Positions 25,855 through 33,300 of a stretch of DNA of 33,726 nucleotides are shown one piece after another. The position numbers were made by a program, and so were the translations under genes. The first letter of the stretch is position 1, and each line of letters opens with the position of its first letter. The notes under the pieces were generated by a model, which was not told the origin of the DNA, did no database searches, and saw only the letters and a list, made by a program, of their open reading frames with translations. Origin of the DNA: Candidatus Heimdallarchaeota archaeon (lineage in GTDB: Archaea > Asgardarchaeota > Heimdallarchaeia > Heimdallarchaeales > Heimdallarchaeaceae); NCBI GenBank assembly GCA_021399345.1, contig JAAFKI010000069.1, forward strand, positions 1-33,726, written 5' to 3'.

Positions 25855-27293
25855 AAATAATCTTTCTCACTTTTATTTGAGTCATTATTTTCAAGCTTTA
25901 ATTCCCATTTCTCTGCTTGCATGCTTCTGAAAAAATGATTTCTCTCTAGAATTGAATTAATTTTATTACTTAACCTTGATTTGTTTTTTATTATTTGAAA
26001 CATTTGATTTTCATTCATATCTTCATCATATACTTTAGTTAAGAAACCATAATCATTTTCTTTGCTAACGTTGTTTGGATTTACTTCATAGACATCAACT
26101 ATCTTTCGAATGAAAGTGCTTTTTGTTATTTCCCTCCTCATTATTATGATAATATCCAAAGAAAGAAAGTCTGAACGAGCAATTTTGTGAAGATTTTCCC
26201 ACCTTCTAAGGATTTTTTCAACTGAATCTGAATGGGCTGTTTGTATTCCTTTCAAACCAGCATTAAGAGCTTCAAACATTGCTTGAGTGTGTTCCCTAGA
26301 TTGAATTTCTCCTAAATATATCCAATCTGGAGATCTGTGTAACAATTTTAAGATTTCAGCTGTCTTGGTATGGTTACTTTTGTTTGATTCAAAAGAATCT
26401 ACTTGAATAGATAGATGCTTAAAACCCATTGATGCTTGGTTAGTTGATTCTATTGCATCCTCAATTGCTATTTTTCTCCAATGCTTAGGCGTGTATAAAT
26501 CAATAGCATTTGCCAAGGTTGTTTTTCCCGCATTAGGTTCGCCTATAATGGTGATATTTTGTCTGTTGATTACAGCCTCCACTAAGTAAGATCCTAAAGA
26601 TGTAGGTAAAGTATTGAGATTGATTAAATCTAATAACTCGAGTGGTTTTCTTTTTAGTTTTCTAATATTAAAGGTGGGTCCATTTGGTGAAAGAGGGGGA
26701 AAGTCCATTGAAATACGTGAATGAAACCCTTGTGTTTGAAATTCAATTTTCAATGATGGTTTCTTAGCCGAAACAGTAATTGGGTGTTCAAGCTTGATTC
26801 TAGTTATTAGTGCTTCCAACTCCTCCTCCTCAAGGATTACTTTAGTGTTACACCTTCCAAAGGTCTGATGATCTAAGTACAAGGCAGATCCTTTTTGATC
26901 CATATAAATTTCATTTACATAATGATCTAATAAAGCAGGAATTAATCTGTCTAATTTGATTAACCTGTAAATAAAAAGTTCTGTAAATTCTTCAGGATCT
27001 ATTTCAAGCCCATCTATTTCTAAAACCTTCCACATACACACTGATTTAATTGTATCAACTAGATTATCGAATCTTAGAATCTCTTTTCCAAGTCTGTCCT
27101 TATTTTTATTGACTAAAGCGGACAATTCTGCAAATAATAATGGATCTTTTTGAAAGGCAAACAATGGTTTTGCTGTATAGTAGACTGTTCCATCTTCCTC
27201 ATGAATAATAATTTTGAATCCTTGTATGGTATATTCACTGATAACCTTTTTTTCAGCATGTTTTCCTTGTTGTACACTATTACAACTAGTCAT
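25851..27293 (-). CDS. type II/IV secretion / Tad-like pilus assembly ATPase
   Basis: The product has 480 residues from ATG 27293; a TTG at 27314 is in frame. The N-terminal domain of about 230 residues is followed by the VirB11/GspE/TadA core: Walker A GEPNAGKT (251-258), the Asp-box-like KIAIEDAIES, Walker B region SPDWIYLGEIQSREH and the His-box phrase LKGIQTAHSD. Such hexameric ATPases drive assembly or retraction of archaeal type IV pili and related filaments. It heads a three-gene operon with two short platform proteins. The substrate pilin is not in the window. Low similarity to archaellum FlaI suggests a Tad/Epd-like or adhesion pilus system. Confidence 0.88.
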   Translation of the reverse strand: MTSCNSVQQGKHAEKKVISEYTIQGFKIIIHEEDGTVYYTAKPLFAFQKDPLLFAELSALVNKNKDRLGKEILRFDNLVDTIKSVCMWKVLEIDGLEIDPEEFTELFIYRLIKLDRLIPALLDHYVNEIYMDQKGSALYLDHQTFGRCNTKVILEEEELEALITRIKLEHPITVSAKKPSLKIEFQTQGFHSRISMDFPPLSPNGPTFNIRKLKRKPLELLDLINLNTLPTSLGSYLVEAVINRQNITIIGEPNAGKTTLANAIDLYTPKHWRKIAIEDAIESTNQASMGFKHLSIQVDSFESNKSNHTKTAEILKLLHRSPDWIYLGEIQSREHTQAMFEALNAGLKGIQTAHSDSVEKILRRWENLHKIARSDFLSLDIIIIMRREITKSTFIRKIVDVYEVNPNNVSKENDYGFLTKVYDEDMNENQMFQIIKNKSRLSNKINSILERNHFFRSMQAEKWELKLENNDSNKSEKDYL

Positions 27294-27414
27294 CTTTATC
27301 AGCTTCTTTTTCAATTGCTATTCTAGTATTTAGTATATCAACACCACTTTTTTTCTTGATATTTCAAATCTGATTCTTAGAAATAACCTTTTTTACCAAA
27401 CTTCTGGTAATAGA

Positions 27415-27422
27415 TTTAAATA
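27415..27422 (+). promoter_or_regulatory. TATA box of the RFC small-subunit gene
   Basis: TTTAAATA lies about 34 bp before the ATG at 27453, giving a predicted start near 27445 and a short leader containing GTGGAA. The gap 27294-27452 is also the promoter region of the divergent secretion operon. Confidence 0.55.
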
Positions 27423-27452
27423 GAAAAAACTTTTAGTTGATAGTGTGGAAAA

Positions 27453-28430
27453 ATGGCAGATAATTACGACATAATGTGGACTGAAAAATATAGACCAAAA
27501 AATCTAAACGAACTCAAAGGTCATGAAGACATTGTTTTGCGGTTAAAAGGCTTTGTTGAAAGGGGAAATCTTCCACATCTTCTTTTTGCTGGTCCTCCAG
27601 GTACAGGTAAAACAACAGCTTTACTTGCTTTAGCTAATGACTTATTTGGATCCAGTAATGTGTCTAGAAACCTTTTAGAGTTAAATGCATCAGATGATCG
27701 TGGAATTGATGCAATTCGTAATAAGGTCAAAGAATTTGCAAGGACTGCATCATATGGCGGTGTTCCATTCAAAATTGTTTGTTTAGATGAAGCTGACAGC
27801 TTAACATCAGCAGCACAGCATGCTTTGAGACGTACTATGGAAAGATATGTAAAAACTAGCAGATTTGCTCTAATCTGTAACTATTCAAGCAAATTAATTG
27901 AACCTATCCAATCTAGATGTGCGATTTTTCGTTTTAGACCACTAGATGAAGTAAGCATGAAGGAATTTCTGACTCAAATATGTGATAAGGAAGGTTTAGT
28001 TTATGATGCCGAGGGTATTGAAACTGTGCTCTATATTTCAGAAGGTGATTTGAGGAAAGCCATTAACATTTTACAATCAACCGTTGCTTCAGGTAAATCC
28101 GTTGAAAGGTTAACCGTTCTTCAAACAGTAGGCCATGCAGACCCTGAAAAAATTCGTGAAATGCTTAAATTTGCTCTCAAAGGCGATTTTAATAAAGCAA
28201 GAGATATTCTTCAACATTTGATTCTTGAATATGGCCTCTCTGGAACTGATGTAACCTATCAGATTTACAGAGAAATTCCGTCCTTAACTTTACCAGATTT
28301 AAAAAAATTGGTGTTAAATGAATACTTAGCAGAGGTTGATTTTCGAATATCTGAAGGCGCTTCAAGTAACATTCAACTTAGTGCATTTTTAGCAAAACTA
28401 GTCAAAGAAAGTGGTTCAAAAGATTCCTGA
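27453..28430 (+). CDS. rfcS: replication factor C small subunit (clamp loader)
   Basis: The 325-residue AAA+ protein has family hallmarks: WTEKYRPKNLNELKGHEDIV, Walker A GPPGTGKT (47-54), LNASDDRG, Walker B DEAD (113-116), the arginine-finger motif IQSRCAIFRFRPL, and the C-terminal collar. RFC loads PCNA onto primed DNA; the small subunit forms most of the pentamer. No intein is present. The large subunit is not in this window. It is monocistronic with a TATA box, converging with truA. Confidence 0.97.
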   Translation: MADNYDIMWTEKYRPKNLNELKGHEDIVLRLKGFVERGNLPHLLFAGPPGTGKTTALLALANDLFGSSNVSRNLLELNASDDRGIDAIRNKVKEFARTASYGGVPFKIVCLDEADSLTSAAQHALRRTMERYVKTSRFALICNYSSKLIEPIQSRCAIFRFRPLDEVSMKEFLTQICDKEGLVYDAEGIETVLYISEGDLRKAINILQSTVASGKSVERLTVLQTVGHADPEKIREMLKFALKGDFNKARDILQHLILEYGLSGTDVTYQIYREIPSLTLPDLKKLVLNEYLAEVDFRISEGASSNIQLSAFLAKLVKESGSKDS

Positions 28431-28451
28431 ATTCTTTCTACTTTTTCTTCC

Positions 28452-29291
28452 TTATCCCAAATCAAGAAAGAATTTATGAGCCGAAGTAACGAGGTTTTCT
28501 CTTTGCCTCAGTTTTAGTATTTCTGTTTCAAATTTCTTTAAAATTAATTCTTTTGTTCTTTTACTTATTAACCAGTTGAGATTCTCATAGAAATGTTCAA
28601 CCAATACTAACTGCTTCGGATTAGCTGGTTCTAAGTTTAATGCATTAACACTTGTTTGTGCTTGAAGAAGCTTTTTTGTATTTTGTAGTTCTTTTGATAA
28701 GGTATCAAAATTTAGGATGTAACTTGTGATTCTTCTTACTTGTTCCCATAAGAAGGAATTCGCTAGAAATTCAAGGATAATTCTATTTTCTTGCTCGATT
28801 ACTGTTAGTTTATCAAGTTTTCTAGTCGTTTTTCTATGATCCTTCTTGCAAAATAAACTAAAATTATGTTCTCCTCTAAACAAAGAACTGACAGCTTTGA
28901 TTTTAGCAACTGTCATGGAAGAGTTCGATTCTAAAAACTCCTTAGAGATGATATACCAGTATTTTTTCCACATACTGTATTTTGGAGAAAAATCCATTTC
29001 AACTTCAGAATACCCCCAACAAGCAATTGTTTTGTCTCTTGGTAAAACAGAATTTAATTCTTCTAAAATTATGTTTCTTTCGCTATTAAATGAAAAAACA
29101 TTGCCTATAGCATTAACATATTTGTCTGTCCTACTTGCACTTCTAAAATTGCTTTCTTCTGGTGAATCTATGTATTTTATTTCTTCTAATGCTTGGATAA
29201 TGGTTCCTTCTATGGTCCTTTTTTCAAGTTGCCTCTGATAACCATAATATCCTTTACCTTCGTAAAATACACGTACAGCATATCTCTTCAT
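28452..29291 (-). CDS. truA: tRNA pseudouridine synthase TruA
   Basis: The 279-residue protein has the TruA start (KRYAVRVFYEGKGYYGYQRQ) and the catalytic motif SASRTDKYVNAIG with Asp56. Its C-terminal half has HNFSLFCKKD and the FLWEQVRRITSYIL helix seen in the family. It isomerises uridines 38-40 in the anticodon arm of tRNAs. It ends 21 bp from the RFC stop, convergent, and starts about 90 bp from tRNA-Glu on the other strand. Confidence 0.93.
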   Translation of the reverse strand: MKRYAVRVFYEGKGYYGYQRQLEKRTIEGTIIQALEEIKYIDSPEESNFRSASRTDKYVNAIGNVFSFNSERNIILEELNSVLPRDKTIACWGYSEVEMDFSPKYSMWKKYWYIISKEFLESNSSMTVAKIKAVSSLFRGEHNFSLFCKKDHRKTTRKLDKLTVIEQENRIILEFLANSFLWEQVRRITSYILNFDTLSKELQNTKKLLQAQTSVNALNLEPANPKQLVLVEHFYENLNWLISKRTKELILKKFETEILKLRQRENLVTSAHKFFLDLG

Positions 29292-29379
29292 TTCTCATGA
29301 AGCCCTAATTAATTGCAATTAAAAACCTAGTGTATTAAGAAGAAAAATTAAAAAGCATAATGATTTTCAGTATATTACG

Positions 29380-29457
29380 GCCTCGATGGTGTAGCTTGGC
29401 CAATCATTGCGGACTCTCACTCCGCAGACCCGGGTTCAAATCCCGGTCGAGGCACCA
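29380..29457 (+). tRNA. tRNA-Glu (CTC)
   Basis: The acceptor GCCTCGA pairs with TCGAGGC, with discriminator A and encoded CCA. The D arm is GTGTAGCTTGGCCAATCA-like, as in archaeal tRNA-Glu. The anticodon stem GCGGA/TCCGC encloses CTCTCAC (anticodon CTC), and the T arm is CCGGGTTCAAATCCCGG. There is no intron. Confidence 0.95.
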
Positions 29458-29465
29458 ACAATTTT

Positions 29466-29765
29466 TTAGTTCTCTCCCCATATTTTGAATAATTGTTTCA
29501 AAGAATGAGCCAAGATATTATTATCTTTGAATTGATATATTAAGATTCTACCAAATCTCTTTTCCTTTATCAACCCTACATCTGTTAGAAATTTTAAATG
29601 TCCTTTTACTGCAGAATGATTGAGATTTATACTTCGTGATATCGCAGAAATGTTTAATTCCCCTAATTCAGCTAATAACTTTAGAATTCTTACCCTTCCT
29701 CTTGAGGAGAAAACATCTTCTAATGGTATTTTAAGCTGTATCTCTCTATCGCTTTCCTTTGTCAT
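29466..29765 (-). CDS. ArsR-like winged-helix regulator downstream of orc1/cdc6
   Basis: The 99-residue winged helix contains IPLEDVFSSRGRVRILKLL, recognition region LNISAISRSINLNHSAVKGH, and a wing VGLIKEKRFGRILIYQFK. There are no metal-binding cysteines. It starts 9 bp after the Orc1/Cdc6 stop, so it is very likely cotranscribed. Its stop lies close to the convergent tRNA-Glu. A role in controlling the initiator operon is possible but inferred from position only. Confidence 0.82.
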   Translation of the reverse strand: MTKESDREIQLKIPLEDVFSSRGRVRILKLLAELGELNISAISRSINLNHSAVKGHLKFLTDVGLIKEKRFGRILIYQFKDNNILAHSLKQLFKIWGEN

Positions 29766-29774
29766 TGTTTTCCC

Positions 29775-30998
29775 CTATTTTTCAGCATGTTCTACTGTTT
29801 TCTTTTGATTTTCGATTGACTTCATCAGAAAGAGTTCTATGGTTTCTACTGATATATCTGGTATGCTGATTAGTGTAGTTTTACCACGCATTCCTTCCCC
29901 TGAGATTTTTGTACTGATAACATCTTGTTTTGATAATTCTTTCAGATATGACCAGATTTGGGTATGCCGTCTAGGTTCCTCTTCATATTCCTCACAAACT
30001 AATCTATAAGAGCTAATTGCATCATTTGTTGAAATATATGCGTTTTTTGTGTGTTTTAGTTTTCTTATAATTGCAAGCAGTATCAATTTCTGATGCAGGG
30101 TTAATGTTAAAATTACTTCTCTTCTTATTTCTGGGTGAATCAAAGCTTTTGCTTTTCTTACATGATCAGGATAAACTATGGGAGAACTCTCGTCGTCAGC
30201 GCATTGTCCTGCCCCCCAAAGCATTTCTATTGCATATCGTGCATCTCCTGATTTACTTGATATATCTGCAATAAGTTCAACGGAGTCTTCGGTTATGGTA
30301 CTATCATAGAAGGCTAACTCTGATCGAGATTTAATAATGTCTTTTAAATCAGTTTCAGAGTATCGATCCAAGGAAATATGATTAGATTGAAAACTGCTTT
30401 GAGTACTTGCATCCAGTTGATGGATAAAATTCAGGTTTCTTGCTATAAAAATATATGAGATCCATTGTTTAGTTGTCATTTCACTAATTCTAAGTAGTGT
30501 GTAAAGGAAATCTGTACCTACTCTAGATATAAGGTAATCAATCTCATCTAAAACTAACAAAACCTTTGGGGAATAAAAATCAAGTAATCTAATGAGAAGT
30601 GATTGTAATTCTTCAAAGGAGTAACCTCTAGGTGGAATAGCCTTATTTAGTTTTCTTGCAAGAGTACTAATAATGAGATAAGGACTTTTGTAAATTCTAC
30701 AATTAATGTAGACAAGCAAAAAATTCTTGTTTTTATCTATATTTTCCAAAAGCTGACCAAACCGTTTAGCGAGAGTTGTTTTTCCAGATCCTGTTGGTCC
30801 AGTTATGCAAATTTTTCTCAATGGTTCATCTTGTTCTTCGAAAATTGTTTTGAAGTATTTAGCCAAAGTCCTGAGTTCTTCCTCCCTGTGTGGAAGATAT
30901 GGAGGGGTATATGTAACAGACAAACAACCAATGTTTTTGAAGACAGTTGGTTTTTTGATTAGCGAATTAAAATATTCTTCATCTGATGAGTGCATCAT
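29775..30998 (-). CDS. cdc6: Orc1/Cdc6 replication initiator
   Basis: The 407-residue AAA+ protein has Walker A GPTGSGKT (67-74), YINCRIYKSPYLIISTLARK (a Cdc6-type segment), Walker B LLVLDEID (147-154), a sensor-1 region ISYIFIARN, sensor-2 KSGDARYAIEMLW, and a C-terminal winged helix (about 310-390) for origin binding. It binds origin DNA and recruits MCM. A TATA box at 31029-31036 gives a near-leaderless start. Archaeal origins often adjoin this gene, making the intergenic region 31000-31270 a candidate. No clear origin recognition box was found by eye. Confidence 0.93.
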   Translation of the reverse strand: MMHSSDEEYFNSLIKKPTVFKNIGCLSVTYTPPYLPHREEELRTLAKYFKTIFEEQDEPLRKICITGPTGSGKTTLAKRFGQLLENIDKNKNFLLVYINCRIYKSPYLIISTLARKLNKAIPPRGYSFEELQSLLIRLLDFYSPKVLLVLDEIDYLISRVGTDFLYTLLRISEMTTKQWISYIFIARNLNFIHQLDASTQSSFQSNHISLDRYSETDLKDIIKSRSELAFYDSTITEDSVELIADISSKSGDARYAIEMLWGAGQCADDESSPIVYPDHVRKAKALIHPEIRREVILTLTLHQKLILLAIIRKLKHTKNAYISTNDAISSYRLVCEEYEEEPRRHTQIWSYLKELSKQDVISTKISGEGMRGKTTLISIPDISVETIELFLMKSIENQKKTVEHAEK

Positions 30999-31028
30999 AT
31001 CGTCTCTAAGATAGTCAAGGGAATTTAC

Positions 31029-31036
31029 TATTTATA
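31029..31036 (-). promoter_or_regulatory. TATA box of orc1/cdc6
   Basis: On the minus strand TATAAATA is centred about 34 bp before the ATG at 30998. It fits a short-leader transcript. Confidence 0.6.
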
Positions 31037-31259
31037 CTTAATAGAGAGACATCTCTGAAAGTGAACTTTCTTCGAAAAACCTTCTTCTTCCTATACGGGG
31101 TTTTGTTTTGTTTAAAATACAGTTTTAGAAACAAAGCCAAAATCAGAAATATCTGTAAGTGTTGAATGTAAAAAACTAAATCATTTCTGTTTTTTACCTG
31201 TCAGTCTTTTCTTCTTGTGCTTATGTATGTTTTTTCTTGTAATATTATAGTGCTTTACA

Positions 31260-31484
31260 AAGAGTTGAAACATGATGTACGAACTAAAATATGATCCCGA
31301 CGAAGGAGATGGGGATATTATGCCTCCTGTATGGCTTCCTTAACTGTTAGGTTTTCTTCTTCCTTTCCCTTTTTTGTCACATTTTTCTTTTGGGTGTTTT
31401 AATAGCTTCATTCTACTATTAGAGTAACCTTTCCAAGAGTTGAAACATGATGTACGAACTAAAATATGATCCCGACGAAGGAGA
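31260..31484 (+). repeat. 50-bp identical direct repeat covering the start of peptide copies 1 and 2
   Basis: Bases 31260-31309 and 31435-31484 are identical over 50 bp, 175 bp apart. They span the ribosome-binding area and the first codons through GAAGGAGA. Beyond that the copies diverge, with only the PPxWxP ending conserved. A third, more diverged copy starts at 33421. Confidence 0.85.
31272..31343 (+). CDS. MMYE micropeptide, copy 1 (23 residues)
   Basis: The product begins MMYELKYDPDEGDG and ends MPPVWLP. Two sister genes (31447-31521, 33421-33489) have the same start and end, with Pro codons differing at third positions. That pattern indicates selection on the protein rather than mere DNA duplication. 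It is polar and acidic with an aromatic-proline tail, without signal or membrane segment. A possible TATA (AATATTATA, 31241-31249) lies upstream and a pyrimidine/T-rich run downstream, so it may be its own transcription unit. It lies between orc1/cdc6 (divergent) and a TPR-like gene. I do not recognise the family. Function is unknown. Confidence 0.7.
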   Translation: MMYELKYDPDEGDGDIMPPVWLP

Positions 31485-31521
31485 CGATGGAGTTTTACCT
31501 CCCGCCTGGTCCCCAGGATAA
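31447..31521 (+). CDS. MMYE micropeptide, copy 2 (24 residues)
   Basis: The product begins MMYELKYDPDEGDDG and ends LPPAWSPG. The first 50 bp around the start are identical to copy 1. The 71 bp before the ATG match the region before copy 3 at 63 of 71 positions with no gap, which suggests a conserved promoter; TTTTAATAG near 31397-31405 is a TATA candidate. A T-rich run follows the stop, then the promoter of the TPR-like gene at 31600. Coding status is supported by conserved termini with synonymous changes among copies. Function is unknown. Confidence 0.72.
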   Translation: MMYELKYDPDEGDDGVLPPAWSPG

Positions 31522-31568
31522 TTCTCCTTCTTTTTTATTTTTATTTACTTCCTATTGGATTTCTCTAG

Positions 31569-31577
31569 TTTATATAT
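31569..31577 (+). promoter_or_regulatory. TATA box of the TPR-like gene at 31600
   Basis: TTTATATAT is centred about 27 bp before the GTG at 31600. This predicts a leaderless transcript separate from the peptide gene upstream. Confidence 0.6.
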
Positions 31578-31599
31578 CAATTTAAGGATTAGATTCTGA

Positions 31600-33186
31600 G
31601 TGAGTGATATGGTATTCGATAGTTTTGTAGAAGAACTAAATAATATTAATACTTCTGATGCTTTTTATAATTTCATAAACAAAATCCGTCCTATTTGTGC
31701 AAATGAAAAATCCTCTCGCATTAATCTCTTAATAGATGATTCAATCAAAAAAAGTGAAAGCTTCAGAGACACAAGAATTCTAGTAGATTTATATGATTTG
31801 AAAATCAGACAACTATATTCTTCTATGGTCAATCTTCCTGAAATTCTTGAGATTCACTCAACTATGCGGCTTTTATGTGAAAAATTAGAATATGATCAAG
31901 GATTAGCTTTGGTATTCCAGTTAGCATGGCACATAGAAAAACTTGGAGGAAATATAGATATAAGTTCCAAGAATATTAGCCAAGCAATTAACATTGTAAA
32001 AAATTCTTCTTCTATAGATGACTATACAAAATATTTTTGTTTATACTCCTATGCGATAGAAAAATGGTTAAAAAATCACAGCTTATCCAGTTCAGATATT
32101 CTTGAGGAATGTGTTTCCTACTTTTATTCTAACAACTACTATCATGGATTGGCAATGTCTTTGGGTGTTCTAATCATAATCTATCAACAAACACAAAACA
32201 AAGCAAAAGCAATGAAATTAACTCAAAAGATTCTTAGTGATAGAGTCCTTTTAACCAAATTACCTAAAGATATTAAATCTATCATTCACTTTTTTGTAGG
32301 TTTCACTCACGCATTAAGTTTCAATCTTGATAAAGCAGAAAACCACCTATTAGAGTGTCAAAGTATTTTGAAACCAATTTACAATTCGAGCATTTACTCC
32401 AGTTACTACTTAACTTCTCTCTCATATTTAACTTCAACTTATGCACTTCAAGGAAAGCTAGAATTAGCTCTTAAAACAATGAAAGAAGTAGATGGATTAA
32501 TAGAAAAAGGAATTGCTACAGTAAATCTAGATTCTTTCAACAAAGAACAAATGAAACATATTTTCAATTTAACGAAGTTTTACATACATTCGAGATTACA
32601 AAACTTTCAAATTGAAGATTTACAGGAATTAGCGCAAAAAATTATTGAAAATGTTGACAAATACCAAAGTAATGCAATGTTTTTTAGTGAATTTCTCTTG
32701 AATTCTAAACTTACTAAAGATCAGTTAGTGAAAATAAGGAATTTGAACAATCCCAGCACTGAAAGAGTTGAACACATCATTAGTTTTCTAATTGAAAGAT
32801 CAATTCATTCGGATGAACAACAGATTATGAACCACATATCTACACTAAAAAGGAGACCTGTTGAGAAGAGAATGACTTTTTCAGAGAAAGCTTTTGCTGA
32901 TTTACTAGCGGCTCAAGAATATTACAAAATCAACCGTTTTGCGGAAATCTATCCGTTATTGAAGAAGTATGAAAAACAACTTCATAAGATAGAAGTTCTT
33001 GAAATGCGTGTTTTCATGGAAGCCTTTATTCAAGTTGCTGCTTACAAGAATGGAGATCCATTGGGACCTGCTTTACAATACATGGCAATAAAGAAATGCA
33101 GACAGTATGGATTTAGTAGACTGGAGGATAAATTGTCAGATTATCTAACAATGCAAGGAAACGATACAATTAGAATGATACCGTAA
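31600..33186 (+). CDS. large helical-repeat (TPR-like) protein flanked by micropeptide genes
   Basis: This 528-residue soluble protein is almost entirely helical, with TPR-type phrases such as YLTSTYALQGKLELALKTMK and LYSYAIEKWLKNHSLSSSDI. Its N-terminal CANEKSS (33-39) and internal ILKP match the paralogue at 1150. The fold is that of peptide- or protein-binding scaffolds, including RRNPP receptors, but there is no HTH domain here. The start is GTG 31600, with ATG 31609 as alternative, set by the TATA box at 31569. It lies between MMYE peptide copies 2 and 3 on the same strand, hinting at a functional pair. An 8-bp inverted repeat follows its stop at 33249-33280. Confidence 0.85.
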   Translation: MSDMVFDSFVEELNNINTSDAFYNFINKIRPICANEKSSRINLLIDDSIKKSESFRDTRILVDLYDLKIRQLYSSMVNLPEILEIHSTMRLLCEKLEYDQGLALVFQLAWHIEKLGGNIDISSKNISQAINIVKNSSSIDDYTKYFCLYSYAIEKWLKNHSLSSSDILEECVSYFYSNNYYHGLAMSLGVLIIIYQQTQNKAKAMKLTQKILSDRVLLTKLPKDIKSIIHFFVGFTHALSFNLDKAENHLLECQSILKPIYNSSIYSSYYLTSLSYLTSTYALQGKLELALKTMKEVDGLIEKGIATVNLDSFNKEQMKHIFNLTKFYIHSRLQNFQIEDLQELAQKIIENVDKYQSNAMFFSEFLLNSKLTKDQLVKIRNLNNPSTERVEHIISFLIERSIHSDEQQIMNHISTLKRRPVEKRMTFSEKAFADLLAAQEYYKINRFAEIYPLLKKYEKQLHKIEVLEMRVFMEAFIQVAAYKNGDPLGPALQYMAIKKCRQYGFSRLEDKLSDYLTMQGNDTIRMIP

Positions 33187-33248
33187 ATAATCCAATTATT
33201 CCGCTTTTTTTAGAAGTTTATCGAGCGCTCTAAACAAGCATAATTTAT

Positions 33249-33280
33249 CTTACCACACAAAAAATAGTTTACGTGGTAAG
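33249..33280. other. 8-bp inverted repeat downstream of the TPR-like gene
   Basis: CTTACCAC (33249-33256) and GTGGTAAG (33273-33280) are perfectly complementary around a 16-base A/T-rich spacer. It could be a transcript-end hairpin or a dimeric-protein operator upstream of peptide copy 3. Nothing in the sequence decides between them. Confidence 0.45.
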
Positions 33281-33300
33281 ATTTTCCAAACGTATTTTCG

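Noticed and set aside
31080..31150. Possible origin recognition box near GGGGTTTTGTTTTGTTT and TAGAAACAAAG
   Set aside because: The G-run and the AAAC element are not in the relative orientation of known archaeal ORB motifs, and no second copy was found.
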